Of a stretch of DNA of 53,152 bases, positions 1 to 9,352 are shown in pieces. Made by a program: the position numbers and the translations under genes. Every line of letters starts with the position of its first letter. Within the stretch, counting starts at the first letter, position 1. The DNA comes from a virus. The notes beneath the pieces are model-generated. The model was not told the origin of the DNA, ran no database searches, and saw only the letters and a program-made list of their open reading frames with translations. Location of the stretch: the IMG/VR virus record IMGVR_UViG_3300032271_000411, positions 1 to 53,152 of that record; one strand, written 5' to 3'.

Positions 1-1
1 A

Positions 2-3000
2 AATCCTTGGTCACAGACAGTCAATGATATCTACCAGCAAGAGCTTGGTAGGCAGGCTGATGCAAGCGGGATGGCCAACTACACAGCTTTTCTCAATCAG
101 GGCATGACTGGTGAGCAAATAAGGGATCAACTCAGGTCAAGTACTGAGGGTCAGTCTTATGGTGGTGCCTTGCAACCAGTAGTAGATGCGGGTTTTTATC
201 AGCAAGCGCCGTTGACGCCTGACGCGCAATGGGAGTATCAGCCGGGTTTTACTGACGATAGCGCGGGTTACTCTAATTACACCGCGCCATATTATTTAGA
301 TGTTAATTCGGGCGCAAGAAGGGAAACAACCCCAGTTGACGCCCCACGGTCAGACGTTGTTGACCCGAACAATTTGGCGCAGCACTTAGCGCCAAACTAT
401 GAAGGAACGCCGACGCAGTTTTATGATGAACAAGGCAACTTAAAAGGTGTCTTGATTGATACGGTTAAGGCGGGTTTAGGCGCAAAAGAAGGCAGTCTGA
501 TTCTTGACCCTGCATCGCTTGGGCTTGCCCTCAAGCCGGGCGAAAAACCAACTATCAATAGTGCAATTCAAGCGCGCAACGAGCAAGGTCAATTATTATT
601 TGTTGACCCGATTACAGGCGGGTCTACGATCTATAACACTGGCGTGCCCATGCCCACGGGCAGCACGTTGAAAGATAAGATGTACATCAATGACCCCGGC
701 AAGCGAGGCGGTCAAATCCCCACGGATATGTCGCAGGGTGCATTACTACTCGCCGCTACGATGGCCACAGGCGGTGTGGGCGGTGCGTTGTTAGACGCTG
801 CAGGGTTTGGTGCTGGTGCTGCAGGGGGATTAAGCGACGTTGGCGCTGCTAATTTAATGGGCGGGTCATTATCCGATGCGGGTGCCGCTGCAACAATGGG
901 CGGCACGGTTGCGGATACTGGCATCAACTGGGGAGCTGCCGCTACGACTGCTGCAAAGACTGCCGCAATTAACGCGGCCGTGACAGCGGCACAGGGCGGC
1001 AAACTTAATGACATTTTGAAAGCAGGTGCATTAGGCGCTGTGGCAGGTGGCGCAGGTGTCGCAGGTGCTGACTTCTTAGGCGGTGGCACACTCGCTCAGA
1101 TTGGCACACAGACAGCCGTGGCAACAGCAATTGCCGCGGCGTCGGGCAAAGACCCTGTGCAAGCAGCAATTAGCGGTGCTTTAAGCGCCACGGTTGCCAA
1201 CCTAATCCCTTCTGGTACGGCAGACATCCTAAACGGCGCAGGCATTACGGATCCGAGCATTCAAAAGGCTGTTAACTCGGCCATCTCTAGCTCTGTCATC
1301 ACGGCTATCAGGGGCGGTGACATCGGTACGGCTGCGCTCATGGGCGCAGTCAACTCAGGGCTTGCGAGTGTTGCGGGCATGATCGGCAACAGCCAGGTCG
1401 TGCAAGATATCAAAGCTAATATTACAAACGCACTTACATCAACTGTTGATGATATCAAGTACGGGATAGGGGCGACAAACGCTCAGGCGCTACCAGTTGA
1501 GGGCTCGAACAGAGCAAACGTTGGCACAGAATTAGACACCCAGACGCAGCCTGACGTACTAAACAGTATTTTTCAGCAGGACGCGCAAGACGCGATGAAC
1601 CGCAATATGCCTGCGGCACCGCCTTTGGTGCAGGCTGCAATTAACCAGAACACAAGCAACCCAGACGAATTAAATCAGTTCTTTTCTAACTACACGCCTA
1701 ACGTGGGTGCACCGTTAGGCACGGTTGCAAATGCCGCAACGAGCGACGTCAACCCACCTGCGTTGTCGTCTGGTGATGAGTACGTCTACTACAAAGATGC
1801 TCAGGGCAACGAGGTGTATGGGCCAAGAAGCATGGCACCCAACATTGTTGATACCTCACCTTCTCAAAGCGGTTTGGCAACATTTGGCCAGGGCGTGGCC
1901 TCTGCCTTGGATAACACGGTGGGCGCTATTTTGCCGACTGTCGCTCAGATGGCGTCCTATCTTGGCTTGCGAACGGGCGATCAAATCGCCGAGTTGACCG
2001 CGTCGCTTATTGGCAAAGACTACCAAGCTAACCCCGAGCTAATGCGCGAGATATCCAACAGGGTCGCTGAGGCAATTAGCAATCCGTTTGGTAAGGCGTT
2101 TGGCGTGACCAACACCCCAGGCTACGCGGGCGAGGCAAGTGGCCAAGTCTTGCGTTTTATTAGCGAGAACCTAGACAAGGGCGCTGATTACCTGTCTGAG
2201 AAGACAGGCTTGCCCGCGGGCGATATTCGGCTAATGACCGATGCAATCTTGATGCGCCCTGGCACTGCGCTGTCTACGGCTAGAGAGGCCGGTGCGGCCG
2301 TCAAGGACGTTGGCCGCGGCTACGCTGATGCAGCCACAGGGATCGTAAACGAAAGTCCAACAGGGGCTTACAACCTTGGCGCAAGCGTTGCTGATCTGAC
2401 TCGCGCACCAGACACTAGCCTGATGCGTGGCGAGAGCCCCACAAGGAACATTAACCTTGGCGAGATAATTGACGAAGCGCCGTCTTACGTGAGCCCTGAG
2501 AGGCTCTCAGCGCCCGCGCCTGCTTTGGGTTACAGCCCGACAGAGGTGGCCGCCGCCCCTAGAGACGTTGCAAGCATCTTTAATGATGCGTTTGAAGCGG
2601 CTGATCGGATCCCAACCTATGACGTGAGGCCACAACCAACGGCAATGCCTGCCACGCAGCTCGCGCCTGAGTCTCGCGGTGCGCTGCCTACAACCTTTGC
2701 AGAGCCTGCTATTAGGCCGATTGACTTGGGTCCTAATATCAACTCAGACACTGCCCTTAGTATTGTTGCAGAAGGAAGAACCTTAGACCAAGCAATATCT
2801 AAAGGCTTGACCCCTGAGCTTCAAACTCAAGCAAAGTCGTACATTGACAACACTTATACTCAGGTCGCAGATAAGCCGCCATCGTCAATTTCCTCTGCAT
2901 TTTTTGATGACATATTTTTCAGTGGCGCAGGGTCAGAGAAGACGACTAAAGCAATCTCTGATGTGGTCAACAACCCTGCCGCCCCACCTGAAGTCATCTT

Positions 3001-4285
3001 AAAGCAGGTTGATGAGGCAACTAGCCAACTTCAAAACCTTGACGAGCAACTGCCCGCTAAGTTGGCAATGCTCAGCAACGCATCCAAGCTCGGAATCACG
3101 CCCGCTGAGGCAATTAAGCTCGGGTTGCTAAATAACAACGGTACGAAGACTGAGTTAGGTGAGAAAGTTTCACCAGAGCCTCAGCCTCAACCTCAGCCAC
3201 AGCCACGGCCGCAACCACAGCCTAAGCCTCAGCCATACCCTGAGCCTGTAGCGCCACTTACCCCTGTCAAGCCTGCCTTGCCGGTTAAGCCACCGCTGCC
3301 GCCCATCCCTACGCCACCTAGTGTCAACCCACCAGCGCCTGGTGTCAATCCAGTTAACCCCGTTGTCAACCCAACGGTTAACCCCGTCAACCCGCCTGCG
3401 GTTGATGTCAACCCGCCTATCCCAACACCGCCACCCTTGGTGCAGGCAGCGATCACGCCACCAAAAGCATCAGCGCCCGCTACTACAATGACGCCATCGT
3501 ATATGTATGGCACAGGCACTCAGGGCACAACGATCGGGGCGCTGCCCGGTAACTTACAAGCTACATTCCTGCAAGGTGCGAACGTGAAAGAATATAACCC
3601 CTTTGAGAATTACAACCAATATCAGCAGCTAGGCATGCCAGCCCCTATACATGCTGCACAGGGTGGGGGAGCCCTGCAGCTCGCGCAGATGCAGCAAAGC
3701 GTCGCGGGGATTGACCCTAGCCTCTACAGCGTGCTTCAAAAGCGCCAAGCACCCAATTACTTCACCTACGGCGCAGACACCTCTGGGGGCAGTCCTACGA
3801 CGTTTGCGGGTAGCCAATTGATGGGCAAACCCACACCCGGCATCCCCGTCATCCCAACGGGTCAAAAGGCAGGATCAGATTGGCTTTACCAAGGCTCGGG
3901 AACAAACCCATTAGCGATGGCGGGCACAGGTATACCAAGTCTGCCAGGCGGGATGATGGCCAAAGGTGGCCAGGCGCACGAAGGCGGCGAGGGTGAGCAC
4001 ATCCCCGAGTTTGTGACGGGCGCGACCGGACACTACGTCAGAGGCCGAGGCGACGGGCAGTCAGACGACATCCCCGCGATGTTGGCCGACGGCGAGTACG
4101 TCTTTGACGCATCAACCGTTTCAACGCTTGGTAACGGTTCGAGCGATGCAGGTGCCAAGCTTTTAGATGCGTTTCGTGAGTCGTTAAGAGAACATACAAG
4201 GTCAGCACCCGCTGATAAAATACCACCCAAGGCTTCGCCTCTTGAGTATATGAAAGAAGCGCTCCAACACGTAGGAAGGAAATAA
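2..4285 (+). CDS. Large virion protein, 5'-truncated by the window edge
   Basis: The frame is open from base 2, so the ATG at 71 is internal. Residues encoded from 2 to about 140 (QELGRQADASG, then FLNQGMTGEQI) resemble one DUF4214-type repeat, usual in adhesive or structural proteins. A long Ala/Gly-rich hydrophobic stretch follows (about 740-1400), then a Pro-rich linker of PQ and NPxVNP repeats (3170-3440). The C-terminus carries AKGGQAHEGGEGEH and SDDIPAMLADGEYVFD, a tail I associate with environmental phage virion proteins. It heads a run of co-directional structural genes and is followed after 2 bases by the next one. About 1427 residues are visible. The exact virion role, such as tail, internal or ejection protein, is inferred from position only. 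Confidence 0.75.
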   Translation, partial: NPWSQTVNDIYQQELGRQADASGMANYTAFLNQGMTGEQIRDQLRSSTEGQSYGGALQPVVDAGFYQQAPLTPDAQWEYQPGFTDDSAGYSNYTAPYYLDVNSGARRETTPVDAPRSDVVDPNNLAQHLAPNYEGTPTQFYDEQGNLKGVLIDTVKAGLGAKEGSLILDPASLGLALKPGEKPTINSAIQARNEQGQLLFVDPITGGSTIYNTGVPMPTGSTLKDKMYINDPGKRGGQIPTDMSQGALLLAATMATGGVGGALLDAAGFGAGAAGGLSDVGAANLMGGSLSDAGAAATMGGTVADTGINWGAAATTAAKTAAINAAVTAAQGGKLNDILKAGALGAVAGGAGVAGADFLGGGTLAQIGTQTAVATAIAAASGKDPVQAAISGALSATVANLIPSGTADILNGAGITDPSIQKAVNSAISSSVITAIRGGDIGTAALMGAVNSGLASVAGMIGNSQVVQDIKANITNALTSTVDDIKYGIGATNAQALPVEGSNRANVGTELDTQTQPDVLNSIFQQDAQDAMNRNMPAAPPLVQAAINQNTSNPDELNQFFSNYTPNVGAPLGTVANAATSDVNPPALSSGDEYVYYKDAQGNEVYGPRSMAPNIVDTSPSQSGLATFGQGVASALDNTVGAILPTVAQMASYLGLRTGDQIAELTASLIGKDYQANPELMREISNRVAEAISNPFGKAFGVTNTPGYAGEASGQVLRFISENLDKGADYLSEKTGLPAGDIRLMTDAILMRPGTALSTAREAGAAVKDVGRGYADAATGIVNESPTGAYNLGASVADLTRAPDTSLMRGESPTRNINLGEIIDEAPSYVSPERLSAPAPALGYSPTEVAAAPRDVASIFNDAFEAADRIPTYDVRPQPTAMPATQLAPESRGALPTTFAEPAIRPIDLGPNINSDTALSIVAEGRTLDQAISKGLTPELQTQAKSYIDNTYTQVADKPPSSISSAFFDDIFFSGAGSEKTTKAISDVVNNPAAPPEVILKQVDEATSQLQNLDEQLPAKLAMLSNASKLGITPAEAIKLGLLNNNGTKTELGEKVSPEPQPQPQPQPRPQPQPKPQPYPEPVAPLTPVKPALPVKPPLPPIPTPPSVNPPAPGVNPVNPVVNPTVNPVNPPAVDVNPPIPTPPPLVQAAITPPKASAPATTMTPSYMYGTGTQGTTIGALPGNLQATFLQGANVKEYNPFENYNQYQQLGMPAPIHAAQGGGALQLAQMQQSVAGIDPSLYSVLQKRQAPNYFTYGADTSGGSPTTFAGSQLMGKPTPGIPVIPTGQKAGSDWLYQGSGTNPLAMAGTGIPSLPGGMMAKGGQAHEGGEGEHIPEFVTGATGHYVRGRGDGQSDDIPAMLADGEYVFDASTVSTLGNGSSDAGAKLLDAFRESLREHTRSAPADKIPPKASPLEYMKEALQHVGRK

Positions 4286-4287
4286 TC

Positions 4288-5448
4288 ATGGCTGACCCAA
4301 CAACGCTTGATCCAACGACTGCGCCAGTCTCTCCATTGACTGCGGCAGCCGGCACACCTACAACTACGCCTGGGGCAACTTTCAACGCCGCGACGGGTCC
4401 AAACCTGACCGCTGCGCCATCTAACTATGTGACCCCGCCACAGTTGGGCACGCCGTCTTCACCTTCGAGTGGCACGTTCACGCAAGGTGCGGCGCTGCCT
4501 AACATCACCACCACGCAGCAACAGGCTACGGCCGCCCCTGCCTGGTACATGGACTACTTGAACAACTTGGCGAGCACGAGCACCCAAGCGGGTCAAAACG
4601 CTCAGTATGTCGGTGCGCAACCGTTGCAGCAGCAAGCGTTTAATCAGACGGCCGCAAACGTTGGCAACTATCAGCCAAACTTAGATGCCGCTAACGCGCT
4701 TACGATGAATGCCGCAACGACTGCTGCCCCGAGCTTAGCGGGTCAGTACATGAACCCGTACCTGAGCAATGTCGTAGACGAGGCAGGGCGCTTAGGTTTG
4801 CAGAACATTCGCAACACAATCTCACCCCAAGCGACTGCGGGTGCCGTGGGTAGTGGTCAGTTTGGCTCAACCCGTGGCGCTAACGTGCTCGGCCAGAACA
4901 TCACAAGCGCCCTGCAGAACTTAGGCGGGCAGCAACAAGGCCTGCTCGCAAGCGGTTACCAGAACGCAATCACTGCAGCTCAGGCTGACTTGCAACGCCA
5001 AATGGCGGGCGGCTCTCAAATGGGTGCTTTGGGCACTACAACGCAACAGCTCGGCATGGGCGACGTGAATGCGCTCTCTACGATGGGCGGCCAACAGCAG
5101 CAGATGGCTCAGAACGAGCAACTGTTCCCGTTACAGGTTGCAGCCCAACAGGCAGCGCTCATGAAAGGGTTCACAATTCCAACGTCTGTATCGTCTACGT
5201 ACACAGGGCCAATCCCTGGCGCGTACCAAGCCTCACCACTGCAGCAGATTGGCTCGTTAGGTGCAGGCATTACTGGGCTGTTCTCAAGTGGTGCTGGTGG
5301 CTCGCCTTCGCCATTTGCTAATTTGGTTAGCGGGATTAGTAATTTGTTTCCAAGTTCAAATACAACTACAACAAACGGAACGCCGGCAAATTCAACTTAC
5401 GACGCTGCTGCAGGCGTGAACTTTACAACTCCAGGCACTTACGGTTAA
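4288..5448 (+). CDS. Probable internal virion or tail protein
   Basis: 386 residues. The first 90 are Pro/Thr/Ala-rich low complexity; the rest is Gln/Ala-rich and probably helical. The segments YMNPYLSNVVDEAGRLG and GSGQFGSTRGANVLGQNI match a family I remember from many environmental podovirus-like genomes, next to DNA-ejection-type proteins. No enzymatic motif is seen. The start follows the previous stop by 2 bases, with AGGAAGGAAATAATC as ribosome-binding region. The role is inferred from gene order and composition. Confidence 0.65.
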   Translation: MADPTTLDPTTAPVSPLTAAAGTPTTTPGATFNAATGPNLTAAPSNYVTPPQLGTPSSPSSGTFTQGAALPNITTTQQQATAAPAWYMDYLNNLASTSTQAGQNAQYVGAQPLQQQAFNQTAANVGNYQPNLDAANALTMNAATTAAPSLAGQYMNPYLSNVVDEAGRLGLQNIRNTISPQATAGAVGSGQFGSTRGANVLGQNITSALQNLGGQQQGLLASGYQNAITAAQADLQRQMAGGSQMGALGTTTQQLGMGDVNALSTMGGQQQQMAQNEQLFPLQVAAQQAALMKGFTIPTSVSSTYTGPIPGAYQASPLQQIGSLGAGITGLFSSGAGGSPSPFANLVSGISNLFPSSNTTTTNGTPANSTYDAAAGVNFTTPGTYG

Positions 5449-5458
5449 GGAATAAATC

Positions 5459-7324
5459 ATGGCTCTCCCAACAGCAACAGCACTCCCACCGGTGCCAACA
5501 GGAATCGGTGCGGCTGAACCTGACATTCAGAAGCAATACTCTGAGTCGGTTAATAAAGTCCTTGCCGCGCTCGAGAACCGAGGCGGCACTAACTGGTTTC
5601 AAATTGCAGGCGCGTTAGCAAACCCCGGTCGCACAGGCAGCGCCTCTGAGGCGTTTGGTCGCGCTATGGATGTTGTAGGTCAGCAGCGCCAAGAAGAAGA
5701 GAAAAACGCTTTGCCAGTGGCTCAAATGCGTGCCCAGTTGGTTGGGCAGAAGTATCAGATGCAAAAAGAGCAAGAGTCTGAAAAAGCATTGCTTGGCGCA
5801 CTTGGCGGCGGTAATGCGGCTGACATTATGCAAACCATTTCATCACCCCAAGGCGCGTTCGGCAACCCCCAACTGTACCAATCCTTAGTGCGTGCGCAGA
5901 TGTTGGCAAAGCCAGGCACTGAAGCAGCGGCTAAAATTGACAAATTACTTAAAACGCAACAAGAAATGCTTGAATTAGGCATCAAACAAGGCACGTTAAG
6001 CACTCAACAGGTTGAGTCTGTTTATAAATACGGCGCACAGCCAGGCAATACGGGCAGCGCTTCAGGCGTCGCTACACCAACATCTCAGGCAACAACAGGG
6101 CAACCAAATGCTGCGGCTAATGGTTCACAACGCGCAGGAATGCCTGAATTTGAGGGTGAGCCAACGCCAAGAGATAGCGTAATCAATACAATTGCAAACA
6201 CATTTAAAATTGACCCTAAAAACATTTCTACAACGCGCACGCGCGAGGAGCAGCAAAACATTTTTGATCGATGGAAAAAAGGCGAAAAAGGTTTGTACAT
6301 GCCTGTTGATCCATCAAAATTCCCCAATCAAAAAGAGTTTCATTCAAATGCGATTGATGTACCCACGTCGGTTGATGAAAAATGGATGAATACAAACGGA
6401 TGGTATCGCCCATTTCCTAAAGACGATCCGGTGCATTATGAGCCGATCGTTAAGGGCACGGATACGTCCAATGCTGCGCCCGCGGCATCAACGAGCACGC
6501 CTACAACGGGCGGCTGGACTAAACTGTCTAATACTCAATATCAATTGCCAAGCGGCACAATCGTGCCATTCCCGCCAGGCACGCCGCAAGGAATCATCAA
6601 CGAACAAATGTCAAAAGCGGCGCTTGAAGAGCAAAAAACTTATCAGGAAAACTTGCGCAATATGGGCAAGGCTGAAATTGAATCATGGAGCAAAAAGAGA
6701 GCTTCTTTGATCGACGCCAATCCAAACCAACTTACCACTCAAATCGGTGATTTAACCAACACAATTAAAATCTTATCAAACCCAAAATTTGAAAGAGTGG
6801 TTGGTTTGCTACAAGAAAAAGACCCCACCACTGACGGCACTATTATGGGATCAATCATCAACGGCATCCGCAGTGCAGGCGCAGGCGCTCAAGAGGGGTT
6901 GAGAATTGGTAACTATGGCAGCATTTCGGCACCTGTTGAGGAAATGATGCGCACACAAAAATTTTCTAAAGAAGAGCGTGCCGCATTTAATGAAGTGCGT
7001 AGAACTATTGCCAGTGGGCTTATTGCAAGCATTCAAGGCGCAGGTCGCGCACTAGGCATTAACCCAACTGATTCTGACCGTATTTTGTATGAGTTGGCAT
7101 CTGCATCTACTAGTAATCTTGCTGCTAATACGATTTACTGGGCGCAACAAAGGCTTGTTCAAACGCAATTTGAATATTCTGCAGTAAAAGGGTTGAGTAC
7201 TTATATTGGCAAACATCCTGCTGAATATTTTACCAATCCAAAGTCTCCCTTTGCGCAAGCTCAAAAAGAATATGAAGAAAAAATTGCCAAAATTCAGTCA
7301 AGATCGCCCGGCGCTCAGGAGTAA
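5459..7324 (+). CDS. Virion protein with M15-like peptidase domain
   Basis: 621 residues. The N-terminal part (1-190) is helical and Gln/Ala-rich, like internal virion proteins. Residues about 240-335 look like a D-Ala-D-Ala carboxypeptidase (M15/VanY-like) domain: TRTREEQQNIF, then FHSNAIDV (H295, D300), then DPVHYE (H326), which could form the zinc site. The His-to-Asp spacing is shorter than in classic SxHxxGxAxD, so activity is not certain. The C-terminal half is helical with no recognised motif. Likely it travels in the particle and helps open peptidoglycan during DNA entry; this is inferred from domain and neighbours. AAGGAATAA precedes the ATG. Confidence 0.7.
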   Translation: MALPTATALPPVPTGIGAAEPDIQKQYSESVNKVLAALENRGGTNWFQIAGALANPGRTGSASEAFGRAMDVVGQQRQEEEKNALPVAQMRAQLVGQKYQMQKEQESEKALLGALGGGNAADIMQTISSPQGAFGNPQLYQSLVRAQMLAKPGTEAAAKIDKLLKTQQEMLELGIKQGTLSTQQVESVYKYGAQPGNTGSASGVATPTSQATTGQPNAAANGSQRAGMPEFEGEPTPRDSVINTIANTFKIDPKNISTTRTREEQQNIFDRWKKGEKGLYMPVDPSKFPNQKEFHSNAIDVPTSVDEKWMNTNGWYRPFPKDDPVHYEPIVKGTDTSNAAPAASTSTPTTGGWTKLSNTQYQLPSGTIVPFPPGTPQGIINEQMSKAALEEQKTYQENLRNMGKAEIESWSKKRASLIDANPNQLTTQIGDLTNTIKILSNPKFERVVGLLQEKDPTTDGTIMGSIINGIRSAGAGAQEGLRIGNYGSISAPVEEMMRTQKFSKEERAAFNEVRRTIASGLIASIQGAGRALGINPTDSDRILYELASASTSNLAANTIYWAQQRLVQTQFEYSAVKGLSTYIGKHPAEYFTNPKSPFAQAQKEYEEKIAKIQSRSPGAQE

Positions 7325-7329
7325 TAAAA

Positions 7330-8862
7330 ATGTCTGACAAATTTGATCCCTTGTCTATTAATCCCAATGATTTTTTAAAAGATCCATATAAGAACATACC
7401 CTCTGTCAATACGGGCGATTTTATTGCTGCCGATCAAGCGAATTTAGCAGAAACCACGCCGCGCGAACCGCCTAGTCAATTGGGGCGTGCGGCGGCTATT
7501 GGGGCAGGCGCTGCTGCGGGGGCGGCTAGTCAAGCGCGTAATATGTTGCATTTTTCAGATGTACCAAAAGAATATGACATCAAATCTTCTGCTGTTGACA
7601 CAGGAGGCATGGGCAAGCCGTTAACCAATTTTCAGCTCATGTCACAGCCGGGTCAACAAGCAGAGCTTGAGCGGCTCAAGATGCGTGATTTGCTTGACCA
7701 GTACCGTTCTGACGTGGGTGTGTCAGACGTCACTACGCAAAGCCTGCGCACTCGAGAGGAGGCCGCTCGTCGTGCCTTAGAGATGGCGCGCCAAGGCGAG
7801 CAAAATGCCCTGACACGGTTTGTTACGCTCGGCGGTGGAAAAACCGCGCCTGAGTCACGTTTAGATACTGCTACGAGGGCGATCACCGCGGCTAATCCAC
7901 CCGCGCCATCTCTTACAGTGCCTGGGGTAACGGTTAACTATGGCGACATGTACCCAAGCCCTACGGGGGGCTCGGCGGCGCGCGAGATATCACAGCACGA
8001 ATCAGCGCATTATCGCAGCTTGTCGCAAGGCGATCAGATGAAAATGGTTGATCGTCTTGCCCAAGAGTTGGGCGTTGGCAAGGGCTATGTGCAAATGATG
8101 CTTGAGGCGGGTGAGCATGAGCCAACAGTCACGGGGCGCGTGCTACTACCCGCCAAGGACATGAATGTTATTAACGCTAGTCAAACCCCTGAGCAGCAGG
8201 TCGCGGCGACCCTGACCCCTGCTGAAAGGGCGGCAAGAGAAGCTGAGGCGGCGCGGTTACTGCAACAGCAACAAGCCGAGGCGGCTCGCGCTGCACAACA
8301 ACAACTTATTGATGACCTTCGATTCAACGAGTCAGATCGCGTCCTGAGAGAGAACCAAGCGGCGCGCACTGGTGCGGCTAAAGGCGCAACAACTGCTGCA
8401 GACAAATTATTAGAAGACTTGAGTTTGCAAGGCATTGTGAGCGAAAAACACAGACCATTTATTGAGACACAGCAAGCACGCATGGTTGAAAAACGTGGTG
8501 CTTTACCACCCTTTGGCCCTGCAATTGAAAAGACTGCTCGAGCATTGCCAATTGTGAGTGGCGTAGTCAATGCGGCATCTGCAGCAGAGTTAATGCATGA
8601 CGCATACCGACGCAAAGAAAGTGGTGATCCGCTTGGGGCATTTATTGCAGGGGCAGGTGCTACCTTGCAATTGCCACCGCTTTTGAAAACCACTTTAGCG
8701 TCGGCTTTAATGGGGATTGGTATTGACATTGGTACCACCGCGGGGCTACATTATTATGATAAATACGCGCCAGAAATTCATCAATTCCTGCAAAAACAAA
8801 TCGGATTGCCAAAATCTTTTGATCCAAGCAATTACTCCGTTATGCCAGGCATGAAAAAATAA
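7330..8862 (+). CDS. Virion protein with HExxH metallopeptidase motif
   Basis: 510 residues, last gene of the left late operon. An Ala/Gly-rich hydrophobic stretch lies near residues 52-68 and a second hydrophobic region near 430-475 (GAFIAGAGATL, then ALMGIGIDIGTTAG), suggesting membrane contact. Residues 223-227 read HESAH, a perfect HExxH zinc-peptidase signature, with EAGEHEP about 40 residues later as a possible third ligand region. Residues about 290-340 are a charged Ala/Gln helix. It probably belongs to the internal or ejected protein set; the peptidase idea rests on the motif alone. A terminator follows the stop by 27 bases. Confidence 0.6.
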   Translation: MSDKFDPLSINPNDFLKDPYKNIPSVNTGDFIAADQANLAETTPREPPSQLGRAAAIGAGAAAGAASQARNMLHFSDVPKEYDIKSSAVDTGGMGKPLTNFQLMSQPGQQAELERLKMRDLLDQYRSDVGVSDVTTQSLRTREEAARRALEMARQGEQNALTRFVTLGGGKTAPESRLDTATRAITAANPPAPSLTVPGVTVNYGDMYPSPTGGSAAREISQHESAHYRSLSQGDQMKMVDRLAQELGVGKGYVQMMLEAGEHEPTVTGRVLLPAKDMNVINASQTPEQQVAATLTPAERAAREAEAARLLQQQQAEAARAAQQQLIDDLRFNESDRVLRENQAARTGAAKGATTAADKLLEDLSLQGIVSEKHRPFIETQQARMVEKRGALPPFGPAIEKTARALPIVSGVVNAASAAELMHDAYRRKESGDPLGAFIAGAGATLQLPPLLKTTLASALMGIGIDIGTTAGLHYYDKYAPEIHQFLQKQIGLPKSFDPSNYSVMPGMKK

Positions 8863-8888
8863 CCTCCACAACCGTTCAGGGTTGCTTT

Positions 8889-8916
8889 GCCCCGCCTAAA
8901 CAGCGGGGCTTTTTTT
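8889..8916 (+). terminator. Rho-independent terminator ending the left late operon
   Basis: The stem GCCCCGC (8889-8895) pairs with GCGGGGC (8903-8909) around a 7-base loop and is followed by seven T (8910-8916). It sits between the converging late (plus) and early (minus) gene blocks; the T-run slightly overlaps the 3' end of the minus gene at 8915. Confidence 0.9.
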
Positions 8917-9139
8917 ACTCAACTTTGTCAGACAGGCGGCGATAGTCAAGCAAGGCGCGAGCGACTTCGTGGTTAAGCGACTTAACCATGTTCACGCAAG
9001 CCCGGCGCTCGTCTTCTCGCACTGCACGTTCAACGGCGCGGCCGTACTCAAACACGTCTACGTCGTTGGCGTACATGCCCTCTGGGTCTTCGTTCTCGCA
9101 TTCTAAGAAGATGCCTTTGATCTCGATATTGCTCAACAT
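8915..9139 (-). CDS. Small early protein, unknown function
   Basis: 74 residues, most distal gene of the minus operon. Acidic N-terminus and a helical region with ERAVREDERRACVNMV that resembles, with changes, the EREACAxxC module of several operon neighbours. The start ATG overlaps the stop of the upstream gene (TAATG), supporting translational coupling. No function is recognised. Confidence 0.65.
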   Translation of the reverse strand: MLSNIEIKGIFLECENEDPEGMYANDVDVFEYGRAVERAVREDERRACVNMVKSLNHEVARALLDYRRLSDKVE

Positions 9140-9330
9140 TACTTTGGTTCCTTTGTGAATTGAAGGGCGGTCTCACTGCGCATAGCCAGAGACTTGTAGT
9201 AATCCCATTTGGCAATCGTTTCAGGGTCTTTTGAAGGTGGCACCCAGTTAGCGCAGCGCTTCCAAGTACGCTGCACGCTCGTTGCCGTGGCCGGTGAGTA
9301 AGCTTTATGGTGCATAATAGAATTATCCAT
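9139..9330 (-). CDS. Small early protein, unknown function
   Basis: 63 residues starting at the ATG at 9330, chosen because GGAGA lies 7 bases before it; an upstream in-frame ATG at 9354 lacks such a site. The protein is basic and Trp/Lys-rich (WKRCANWVPPSKD, then WDYYKSLAMRSE). No family is recognised. It is divergent from the plus-strand HTH gene, whose start is only 22 bases away. Confidence 0.55.
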   Translation of the reverse strand: MDNSIMHHKAYSPATATSVQRTWKRCANWVPPSKDPETIAKWDYYKSLAMRSETALQFTKEPK

Positions 9331-9352
9331 TTTACATTCTCCAATCGTTAAC

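Noticed and set aside
712-1089. Minus-strand Pro/Ala-rich ORF opposite the first virion gene
   Set aside because: It is the mirror of an Ala/Gly-rich coding stretch; composition alone explains the lack of stops. Similar shadows opposite the 3.2-3.5 kb and 44-47 kb genes were also dropped.
8181-8738. Minus-strand 185-codon ORF opposite the HExxH gene
   Set aside because: It has Cys/Ser/Ala runs typical of antisense readings of Gln/Ala-rich helices and no operon context.
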